DNA of 64,000 nucleotides from Aquatica leii (Eukaryota; Arthropoda; Insecta; Coleoptera; Lampyridae). Positions 55,630 through 64,000 of the stretch are shown one piece after another. The position numbers and the translations under genes are program-made. Positions within the stretch are counted from its first letter, which is position 1. The number at the start of each line of letters is the position of its first letter. The stretch covers positions 14,694,001 to 14,758,000 of the forward strand of contig CM069432.1 of assembly GCA_035610365.1 (NCBI GenBank). Direction: 5' to 3'. The notes beneath the pieces are model-generated. The model worked only from the letters and a program-made list of their open reading frames with translations, was not told the origin of the DNA and ran no database searches.

Positions 55630-57755
55630 CTACATTACAAGGGTTGATTTCTTGGAGTTAGGGTATTTTTTTCTATAATCTCTTACCAACAAAAGCAAAG
55701 ATTGCTTTTGTTCTTCATCTGTGCTTAACAGTATATTAAATTCCTCAATTAAGGCAACACCGCGCTTAGCAATATCATTCACTACTCGCATAGAATGAAC
55801 GATTTTCTTTGCTGCCTCAAAATCAGCGTCTGCAACCCAAGTTTCAACCTCTTCATTCAAAAACTCTGATGAGATCCCCATGATCTGGAAAAATCGTAAA
55901 GAATTGCTCGTCACAAAGTCTTCAATTTTCTTTTCGCGGATGTGTTCCACATTAATGCTTTTTTTTTTTGGGCAAGCTTTTGTGCCTCCGATCTACCATT
56001 CGTTTCTTATCTTGAACTGAAATTTTGTCGTCGAAAAATGCGAAAGACACCAGCTCTCCCGACAAAAACCACAAATGGCCCAGTATTTTCTTCAGGGCAA
56101 CAGTAGCAATTTCCGGGTTAATCCTATCAAAGCCTTTAAGGTCTTTCAATAATTGTAAGTCGTTTCTCGGTGCTGACCATCCGGCAGGAGCTTCAAACCA
56201 GTATTTTATATATATTATCACCGTGGAAATGCATATTTCTCTCACAACTTTCTCTTCCTTTTTTGTCAGTTGAAACTGATGTTTAAATAAGAAAATTTTC
56301 AAGCAGTACAAAGCTTTTGCTATCCATCTAGCCCGGTGTAGCCCAGCTGGTCTCCTAAATGAAATACTTTTTTCGGGTACTTCTCCGAAATAAATAATTG
56401 TGAGATGTAACAATTCTTTGTAGTCGTCTCGAGGTTGTTGCACTTGGAGTTGTTTTTGCGCAAACGAAATCCTGTCAGCGACAACATTTTTTTCGATATT
56501 TGAAGTAGTGTCATTAATTATTGTTTTATAATCTTTTTGGTCAATGTTGTACCAAATGTTATTAAACCTTTTGAACAATGGAATATCAGGAGGAGTTGTT
56601 TTTGCGCAAACGAAATCCTGTCAGCGACAACATTTTTTTCGATATTTGAAGTAGTGTCATTAATTATTGTTTTATAATCTTTTTGGTCAATGTTGTACCA
56701 AATGTTATTAAACCTTTTGAACAATGGAATATCAGGACCACTAGACGGTTCGAGCGATTGATCTACTGCAGCTGATAACATAATTTATAAAATGTAATGG
56801 CGACAAGGAAGCCAAAGCATATCTTTCTCCGTTTTTCTCTCCAATTGAACGCATGTTCCGTTTTTCAAACCGGCGTTTACAGCTGTAGTGTCAAAACATA
56901 AACATTTTACTTTATCTCTCAAGTCCCATGAATTTATTGCTTCGTAGACAGCTGACGCACAGGCAGTACTTGTTCCACGTTCCAATTTTGGAACCGCCAG
57001 AAGTTGATCAATCCCATGCCCAGATACCAAAATGTACCGACAAATTAAAGATCTATTGACATTAAATTCTAATGGGTCACATCCTGCTCTTTTCAAAGTA
57101 GATACGACGACCGTAGTTGCTTTTCTATCACTCAATTTACAGACATCAACGCTGAAAGCTAATTGACTATTAACATATCTTTTTGAGCTCGCTTTTAGGG
57201 TGGTTTTGCTTGCGGGGATTCTGATGCGACTTCGAAATCAGATGCACTTGTTTCATCGCTATTGGAGAACGATGACGAAGAAAGGAGAACCTTTTCTGTC
57301 AAAGCTGATATATATTTGCTTTCACGTTCGCGCAGTTTTTTAATACGTCCTTCTTTTTCTTCCATTTTCTTCCATTTCATTAAAATTCTTCTGTCTACTG
57401 AACCAATTACACCCTGTCGTCCTTTCTTTTGTTGTCCTAATAAAAATTGCTTGTCCTCTTCAACAGTCATGATACTTAAAGCATCACAATGAGCAATATC
57501 AAATAAATCTTCTAATTTTTGTTGCCAATCTTGTTCGGAACGTTTTTTCTTGTTTTCTTTATTTTTTTTCAGATTCAGCCATTCCTTGAAGTGTTTTCTT
57601 ATTTTACTAATTACATGTTTTTTCAATCTTACAGTTACAGTCGCAGATTTAAGAATGGTTTTTCTTTCTTCGGTTTTTGTAGTAAAAAAACAAACGTAAT
57701 ACTTCACTAATAGAAGGCAACTTTGTCGGGTTTAGGCAGTGAGTGGCCGATCAGA
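55630..57755 (-). pseudogene. Putative transposase of an anonymous arthropod/metazoan family
   Basis: Minus strand, roughly 690 codons in pieces. The N-terminus (KLPSISEVLRLFFYYKN, 57720) is followed by a Lys-rich coiled region (57660-57300), a Ser/Asp-rich linker, SDRKATTVVVSTLKRAGCDP, VKCLCFDTTAVNAGLKNGTC and LWLPCRHYIL (56800), then PLFKRFNNIWYNID, the hydrophobic core LGHLWFLSGELVSFAFFDD (56030), and the C-terminus FFQIMGISSEFL with VVNDIAKRGVALIEEFN. Lesions: frameshifts near 57650 and 57195, a TAA after CRHYIL, and a 146-bp tandem duplication. FDTT and FFDD carry candidate catalytic acids. I recognise the family pattern but know no assigned function; transposase is inferred from the inverted ends. 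Confidence 0.6.
56446..56737. repeat. 146-bp tandem duplication inside the anonymous transposase
   Basis: The block starting GGAGTTGTTTTTGCGCAAAC at 56446 is repeated at 56592 with no visible difference. Because 146 is not a multiple of three, the second copy shifts the reading frame, which explains why PLFKRFNNIWYNIDQKDYKT appears in both broken ORFs. The copies look identical, so the event is recent relative to the other lesions. Confidence 0.9.
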
Positions 57756-57971
57756 CAAATGTTGGTTTTATTTCGACGCTGGTACTTGTGGATGCCATTG
57801 TAAATCAAATCAAAACAAGTTTATATGCTCTACAACAAAACGCACGCGTTCTTCCGTTAATAACTGAACTCCAACTGAAGTGTTGAGTTACAGGAATCAA
57901 TTAGAGAGACTCATAGTTGAAGTGGACATACAATGTTTTTGTTGAAGTTTGGCTACTGGTAGCAACCCCTA

Positions 57972-58294
57972 AATCATGTCCAAAAATTAAAAAAAACGGT
58001 TTCATATTTTATGGTATAGAATCGTATAGTAAGGTGCCGCAATAATATTTCGAAAGTCGAAAAATAAGGACCACACTAATAAAGACATATACATTATTTA
58101 TAAAAGTACCTATAAAGTAACAAATTTATTTGTTATGTTTATAAAATTGTGTAAATTGCAGGATGTAGGCATTCGCTTTGTGGTCCCAGTACATTTTGAG
58201 CTTGTAAAAACCTGCACATGATATACCAGTATCATCTTGTTACAAGCATACGCGCAGTCTCAGAGCTTGCACTGACTTGTTCAATTTGTCACTC
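57972..58294. other. Short spacer between transposons
   Basis: AT-rich, no coding signal. It may contain the left end of the hAT element, which I could not define. Confidence 0.4.
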
Positions 58295-58302
58295 TATAAA
58301 TA
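58295..58302 (+). promoter_or_regulatory. TATA box of the hAT transposase gene
   Basis: TATAAATA about 150 bp upstream of a good splice donor (GTAAGT at 58446) and 890 bp upstream of the first coding ATG. Position and the spliced leader make it a plausible core promoter; no transcript evidence. Confidence 0.45.
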
Positions 58303-58445
58303 CGAATGACAGACAAATACGTTTATTCGTTTCCTGAATCTTGAAAAGGAAACTGCTAAGAAAATATTTAAAAAATATAAACTGGTAGTTTATCACACAA
58401 ATTAGAGTGAATCAGTGTTATTTTGTTTGAGAGTGCCGAAGAAAA

Positions 58446-59188
58446 GTAAGTACATTATTTTTTATTAAAGTTTAGTTTTGTACTCGTAGTTAGCAAAGAT
58501 AGATTAATTACGCCAATCATGACTTCAGTTATTAGTAGTTTAATATTCAAATCATGCAAAATTACACGAGTACTCCTCAATAGTTTCTTTTTCAAATTTT
58601 TAGCAATCGTTATTATAATTACAGTGCAATCTACGTAATCCGTAATCAGTATTTACTTATTTACGACCTTGCTAGGCATTTATTATTCTTTTATAAATAC
58701 ATATATCTTACCAAATAACTTTTCAAAAAAAGTCAAAAAATTGTACTTTTGTGCATTGGTCGTTACACTTTCATGTTCGGATTACTGGAATGTTCGGACT
58801 ACGGAAGTTCGGATTATGGATATTGCACTGTACATACTTCTCTATATTAAAATTAAAATTTTGTATTATTGTTAAAGTGGAACCAGTGAATCTTTACACA
58901 TGACAGTCGAATGTACGTAAAGATAAATTGCATAACAATTTGTTATTATTATTCGTTGTGTAATATTTTATTTTAACATTTTTAGTCATGTTACTTTCTT
59001 TAAAGTTCCATAATATCAAAACCTTAAGTAACATTCATAACATTCCCCTTCTCCCATTTATTTATAATGGCTGTACGCTTATGCTTGCCATAAAATTTAA
59101 GACCATACGATTTAAATTTGACTTTGATTTTTTAATAAACCGCTGCTGGATTTTATGTCTTATTTAAATAGATTAATTTTGCCTTCAG
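58446..59188 (+). other. Probable 5' UTR intron of the hAT gene
   Basis: Donor GAAAAGTAAGT at 58441-58451 and acceptor TTTTGCCTTCAG ending at 59188, directly followed by ATGACTGATGCC. The 743-bp interior is AT-rich and noncoding, and the first ATG of the transposase frame sits immediately after the acceptor. Confidence 0.55.
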
Positions 59189-59875
59189 ATGACTGATGCC
59201 ATGTCCAATTTTAAAAAGAAATGAAGACAGTGCAGTGTTGCTTATTTGAAACTTGGCTTTATTTCATCATTGTCGGACAAACAATTGCGTATGTGCCTTT
59301 TATGCAACAAAGTTTTGAGCACTGACGCTATGAAACCATCTAAGCTGCAGGATCAGCTGAGAAGATGTCACCCTGATAAAACAGATAAAGATTTGAAATA
59401 CTTTCAAAAACTCAAAGATAAAATTCAAAAGAGACCCTCGCTGGGGAGAATGTTCGCTTCGAGGTCACAAAGAAACAATGATGGTTTGCGGGCGTCTTAC
59501 AATACCTCGCTACTTATAACAACATCTGGAAAATCGCATACTATCGGAGATAAGTTAATGTTGCCAGCCGTTGAAGAGGTTTTAAAAACCTGCATCTGAT
59601 ATCATTAAAAGAATTCTTTTAAGCAACAATACTGTTGAAAGACGTATTGATGGAATGAGTTCTGATATTGAAAGCTTCTTGTGTAATTATTTGCAAACGA
59701 AGCGTTGTTATCGCTATATGTTCGTTTTATTATGAATCAAGAAATCTACGAAGTACTGCCCTTTGCAAGAACTTTGACAACCGACATTAAAGGTGAATCA
59801 ATATTTCATGTTTTGAAAGATTACTTCATTGAAAAAGCAATCCTTTTATCAAATATAATAGCAGTACCTACAGAT
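59189..59875 (+). pseudogene. hAT transposase, N-terminal half (ZBED5/SCAND3-like)
   Basis: The ATG at 59189 (or 59201, MSNFKKK) opens the frame after the intron acceptor; a TGA at 59222 breaks it. The same frame goes on YLKLGFISS, CLLCNKVLSTDAMKPSKLQD and RRCHPDKTDKDLKYFQKL, a BED zinc finger of the ZBED5 type (first Cys pair kept, the usual His near SKLQDQL changed). After a shift at about 59595: DIIKRILLSNNTVERRIDGM, VRFIMNQEIYEVLPFARTLT, DIKGESIFHVLKDYF and NIIAVPTD, where the family has AVATDGAPAM. The LTR-like insertion follows exactly at that Asp codon. Confidence 0.88.
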
Positions 59876-61415
59876 TGTTATGTTCCAATGGGGGAGGTAG
59901 AAAAAAAGAAAGAAAAAAAAAATCTTAAATTAATTACTAAGATGTCACGCTTACCTTTCGGCTAGCTTCACCGTAGATGGTCGTCGGGTAAAAGAAAATG
60001 AAAAGACACAGAGTTTTCTTTTGGTAAGCGAAATGCCCGAGTGCGCCACCTCTTCTCGAATTTTTGTCGAAGATAAACAGCCTAGGTAGGAGAAAAGGAG
60101 ATCCTAGACCCGAGGTCCCCCGAAAAAAATGTAGCGAAAATAAACAATAATCAGAGAATCAATTAACTTACATAACACACAACAAAATTGTAACATATAA
60201 ATATAAGATTAAAGCAGGTCCAAAATAGACTCTGGAAGCAATAAATAAAGCGCTAATGTTTAAAGTATATCTTTGCGGCTACCGTAACCCGTAGCATATC
60301 CACCCGCGGTCGCGCGTGAGTAGTAAAACAAGTCACACCGCCCGTGGCCCTTGACGTCAAGTTTACCACCGGTAATAAAAGTGTCATTCAATTAGTTTCC
60401 GACAAAACGTTTCGAGCTCCCAAATCTCTACTCTTGACAATTGAAATTTCTTTTATGTTAACAACAAAAAAAATTGTAAGTTACGTGAAATAATCATTAA
60501 ATAGATAAACCATTACAATAAGGCGTCTGTTAAACATCGTAATTAACCCTATTTGAATCGTAGTAAAATTGACGTTAAATATTATTAAACATCATTACGC
60601 ATGTCCAAAAAGTTCGTTAAATATTGTAATTAAACAGAAATAAATGTAGTAGACTAGGTGTACAGGATGTACAAAGACAAAGTTCAAGATAAAAATGCAT
60701 TTACATTCGAAGTCCACACTGATTTCAGTTAATATAAATCCGCAGCGTATGTAGCGACAGCAGCAGTCATGACCCCGAAGCGCGTGGACGAAAATGGGTC
60801 GAGGTCTGGTGGCCCCTCGCGGTTCCAAAACGTACACTTAACGATACTATAAATACCTCGTTTATTTCAAACCACCAACCTGTAGCACAGCGCCATCAAT
60901 CCACTGGGATCCTTTACTCCGCGACTTTGATTACTGCAAGATAGCTTAGTCCAAAAGCTTCGACGGAGCTCGGAAGAAAACTCCAATAGATACAAATAAC
61001 CAAAAGAAAGAAAGAGCTAAAACAGCGAATATTAGTTAATACGCCTCCATTATCAACCACGTGCGAAATACTAACCTACTTTACGAGTTTTACGTCAAAA
61101 TACGTAGCTATTTTGTTTGATGTATATGACATTTAATCGGATTCCTTAGTGAGTTCTAAAATAAAACGCCGTTGCATTAGATGTTAATCGATGACAAAAA
61201 AACCTCATTTTTCTTACCCATCCGACTCTGTCACGTCCATGACACCGTGACACCCCCCAAATAAAGTGAATTTTGTAGATGGCCGACTACTCTCGAGCGC
61301 CCTCTGCGAGCATAACTTGAAAATTACAACTCGAGGTCGAGTATTCCCTACTTTTAAAGGTAAGTTGCCTAACTATCAGGCGGATTTTCGCTCAATTACG
61401 AATTTACACGTTACA
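59876..61415 (-). repeat. Solo-LTR-like element, family 2 copy B
   Basis: A 1540-bp noncoding block (plus strand TGTTATGTTCC...CACGTTACA) cutting the hAT coding sequence between PTD and EAPAM. AGAT is duplicated exactly (59872-59875 and 61416-61419). It is the inverse-oriented relative of 20622-22376. A purine run (GGGGGAGGTAGAAAAAAAG) follows the left end, as in the other copy. The 80-codon ORF at 60595-60837 (-) has no recognisable product. Confidence 0.85.
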
Positions 61416-62177
61416 AGATGAAGCACCTGCCATGATCGGACATTATCGTGGATTTATAAGCTGTTTAAAACAAAATGTGTCAGGGGTGTTAGCAATACAT
61501 TGCGTCATCCATTGACAACATTTAGTTGCTAAAAATTTGAGTGTCAGATTTCATGAATGTCTATAATTAGTCAATGATGCAGTAAACCGAATCCGAAGAA
61601 ACGCGTTGAATACGCGTCCATCTTATCAGCGTTTCTTGCCAGAGTTAAACTAATGTAGCAAAATATTGGACGGGGCGAATTTTCCTAGTTCCCCAATTTG
61701 CCATAGACAAACTGCCAGGAAAACGACGTTTTAACATACGTTCAACATTTAAATGCCCTCTATTCAGATTTTGAAACTAGGTTTGAATATGTTTTGACTA
61801 TGGTAATTCCACCGTGGATAATTAACCCATACGGTGACATAGAAGAAACAAATGTCATAATACAAGAGGAACTGACTGAACTAAGTACAAACAAAAAATT
61901 TAAGGTTCAGTTTAAAAAAGGATATCAGCAATTCTGGCTGAAAAACAACATACCCGTTACTTATCTCGTACTATGTAATATAGCGAGGAACTTTTTAATT
62001 TCCTTTTCATCGTCATACCTAGTGGAAAGAGGGTTCAGCGCTGTTACCAATCTCCTAACGAAAAAAAGAAACAGACTGGATATCATTAGCCGAGTAGATT
62101 TAAGATTAAATTTTACTAAATTGACACCAAATATTGAAAATTTATTATTAAAGCATCAGGTTCACCCTTCTCACTAA
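61416..62177 (+). pseudogene. hAT transposase, C-terminal half
   Basis: Continues from the insertion: DEAPAMIGHYRGFISCLKQN, VLAIHCVIH and LVAKNLSVRFHECL (to about 61580), stops, then a jump. SDFETRFEYVLTMVIPPWII near 61750-61820 is followed by the dimerisation domain: FLISFSSSYLVERGFSAVTN, LLTKKRNRLDIISRVDLRL (62000-62110). About 200 residues of the middle (the insertion domain with the rest of the catalytic core) are missing. It closes at HQVHPSH-TAA, 62177. Confidence 0.88.
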
Positions 62178-62271
62178 AAACATTTACTTATTGCTTAGTT
62201 TATTTTATGTTACGTATATTTTATATAACAGATACAAAATTTTATTTTAGGTAGTTTTAATTTAAATTCAA
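62178..62271. other. hAT 3' flank up to the second piggyBac
   Basis: About 90 bp AT-rich; the right end of the hAT element could not be located before the TTAA at 62272. Confidence 0.4.
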
Positions 62272-62275
62272 TTAA

Positions 62276-64000
62276 CCCATTAATGCCCACCAATCTTGTG
62301 AAAAATTAAAACAATTATTGATGATTGAATCTAGTCGAGTACAGTATATTGTTGTCATATATGCTTCATTTTCAGCTAATTTGCCTAAAACGTAAGGTAC
62401 ATCGAGCACATATAGAATATAAGTCAACGAAAAACAAAAAAATATTTATTCAAAAATAGTCAATCAATGTGTTGAAAATAATTGCGTATGTGAAATATCT
62501 TAAAACAGTCTCTTTCAATACAAAGAGTAACATTGCACTTCCCACCTAATTCTGCTGTGACATCAAAGTTGATTCGACAATATCTTCGGAAAGTGGCCTG
62601 TTGGATCTTCCAGTAAACTGCTGGGTAATGAACCATCCGGGTCGTCTTGAAGTTGATCTTCTTTGAATCGCCATGTTATAAGACCGTAAGTAATGGCGGG
62701 TAACATTTTGTTGAAATAACAGCAAATCCATGAGGTCTTGTGGGAAATCGACTTGATATAGTCTCCATGCGTTTACAACAGTGACGTTTATCATGTGGGT
62801 GAAAAGAACCCACCACCACTTTTTGCCATGAATCGCAACCGATTGACCGATTGATCTAAAAGATCCACCTCTTCCATGTACGCATTGTAGGTATTGAAAA
62901 GCTTCGGTTGGGGTACTGATATTTTTTCCTTTTTCTTTGACGACCATCTTTTTACTTGTGACATTGGTTCAATGCCGTCGTAATTGGTAGCCATTGTACC
63001 GACGCTATTGTCATGTCATCTCACGAAAAGGAGATAATTTTCTTGATTGTAACGGTAATCGAAAGCGTCATGGTCTTTTTTTTTTTCATCTGACCGGAAG
63101 GAAAGATGGGACATTTTTTAGTGCGGTTCTCTAACACAGTTCCATACCTTTCTCTCTCAAAGTAATTAGTAGATCGTAACTCGTAAAATAATTGTCAAAG
63201 AACACGATGTGATCAGCAAGTTCTTTGACAACTTTTAAAAGATCAATTACCACCTGTGATCCCAAGGGAAGTGTGGACTTCGGAATTTCAACTTCACCAT
63301 TGGTCGACTTAGCACCACAGTAAGTAACAAAGGCATAACAATAGCCACTGGAGCTACATAACATCCAGTTTTTATAGCCGAACCGTACTGGTTTACCTTT
63401 GATGAACTGTTTCGCAGAATGATGTCTAAAATAACGTACCATTGCTTCATCAATGGATAAACATTCGTGAAAAATTCCGAACTGTCGGAACCTTTTATTC
63501 AGTAAGTTCATCAATGGTCGTACTTTGTGAACATTTTATTATTTTTGTCAATCTAGGTGTTATCTGCCAAGTGTATATATTTTTTTATCTCCTCGGACAT
63601 ATTTCTACTAAAACAGTTCGCGATAAATGGCACATTCACGTCTTCATCTAAACACCAATATGAACGGGCACGAAGTAAATTATAATAACCACTAAAAAGA
63701 AGCACACCTACAAAAATCTTGATTTCGTCACTTCCCAGTAAACACAAAATTGATAATGTTTAGTAACAGTTTCAAAACAAAAAATTTATGATTCACTCTT
63801 GTTTCAAACATAAAAGAAACCTAACTGCAATAAAATAGCTATAAGTCCATCGCTGTTTCACTTATTTGAATCAGTATAGTTTCGGTATTTTAAACTCAAA
63901 TCTGTTGCAAACTAAATGTTGCATTCGGTTTACGTTTTAAAAGCTTCGTTTTTGAACTGATACTAAATGATCGATACATGTATGATTTTTTTGTTTCAAT
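62276..64000 (-). mobile_element. Second piggyBac transposon, runs off the window
   Basis: TTAA at 62272-62275 is followed by the terminal repeat CCCATTAATGCCCACC, a typical piggyBac 3' end. The transposase gene is on the minus strand. It is a different subfamily from the piggyBac at 20.1-24.2 kb: different catalytic-motif spelling and end sequence. The other end is beyond 64000. Confidence 0.85.
62546..63747 (-). pseudogene. piggyBac (PGBD-like) transposase, partial
   Basis: Minus strand. GSDEIKIFVGVLLFSGYYNL, RSYWCLDEDVNVPFI and KKYIHLADN (63720-63560) lead into the core: LSIDEAMVRYFRHHSAKQFI (first Asp, 63450), FGYKNWMLCSSSGYCYAF, IVFFDNYFTSYDLL (second Asp, 63200), MEEVDLLDQSVNRLR (third Asp, about 62860), then KKWWWVLFTHMINVTVVNAW (62820, shifted frame) and a short tail. 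All three catalytic Asp are present. Frameshifts lie near 63540, 63130-63000 and 62825. The N-terminus is not recognisable between 63750 and the window end. Confidence 0.88.

Larger units (their letters stand above)
55489..57969 (-). mobile_element. DNA transposon of undetermined superfamily, ends GGGGTTGCTACCA
   Basis: 13-bp perfect inverted ends (55489-55501 and 57957-57969), extended with weaker similarity for about 30 bp more. TA dinucleotides flank both ends (55487-55488, 57970-57971). The 2.1-kb gene between them on the minus strand fills the element. Size, ends and a single ORF fit a cut-and-paste transposon; the superfamily is not clear to me from ends or protein. Confidence 0.75.

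Noticed and set aside
57262-57710. Plus-strand ORFs of 63 and 76 codons
   Set aside because: Antisense to the Lys-rich N-terminal part of the anonymous transposase.

Overview
The window reads as an arthropod (most likely insect) nuclear contig. It is strongly AT-rich, has no bacterial-style gene packing, and holds no ribosomal RNA, tRNA or intact host protein-coding gene that I can recognise. Almost every stretch with coding signal is a transposable element, nearly all broken by stops, frameshifts and deletions. The families present (R1-like and Jockey LINEs, BEL/Pao and Ty3/gypsy LTR elements, Penelope-like elements, piggyBac, hAT, pogo and Tc1/IS630-type DNA transposons) are the usual mix of an insect heterochromatic or intergenic region.

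Layout: 1-3111, decayed R1-like LINE (-). 5150-15400, a LINE (+) split by a Ty3/gypsy element (7397-14159, -) flanked by GGTGG duplications; the gypsy RT was itself hit by a 1.4-kb solo-LTR-like element (10841-12263) and a 5'-truncated Jockey LINE (9665-10799). 15380-15810, two Penelope endonuclease halves in opposite orientations. 18880-25445, a BEL/Pao element (-) interrupted by a piggyBac (20100-24193), interrupted in turn by a 1.75-kb solo-LTR-like element (20622-22376). 26244-27708, second copy of the first LTR-like family with a perfect 4-bp duplication. 30090-30540, BEL/Pao integrase tail (+). 31553-33767, pogo-like transposon with matching inverted ends and TA flanks. 34.1-37.1 kb, fold-back and tandem noncoding repeats. 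38.2-41.1 kb, a second Ty3/gypsy pol (-) whose C-terminus continues into an OARD1/TARG1-like macro domain and a CCCH zinc finger. 42.2-43.2 kb, Penelope endonuclease (-) beside a promoter-like leader (+). 45-52.8 kb, mostly AT-rich spacer with small repeats, a LINE endonuclease scrap and a 136-bp hairpin MITE. 52821-54736, Tc1/IS630-type transposon with two short introns. 55489-57969, a transposon of undetermined superfamily with GGGGTTGCTACCA ends. 58.3-62.2 kb, hAT transposase gene with a TATA box and 5' UTR intron, cut by a second copy of the 1.5-1.75-kb LTR-like family. 62276-64000, the 3' part of a second piggyBac.

The genes do not form a pathway; what can be read is an insertion history. 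The most unusual item is the gypsy pol with an appended macro domain that keeps the residues used for ADP-ribose hydrolysis, followed by a CCCH finger. The second is the GGGGTTGCTACCA transposon, whose protein I recognise as a widespread anonymous family but cannot place in a named superfamily. All family assignments come from motif reading alone; no database search was possible.
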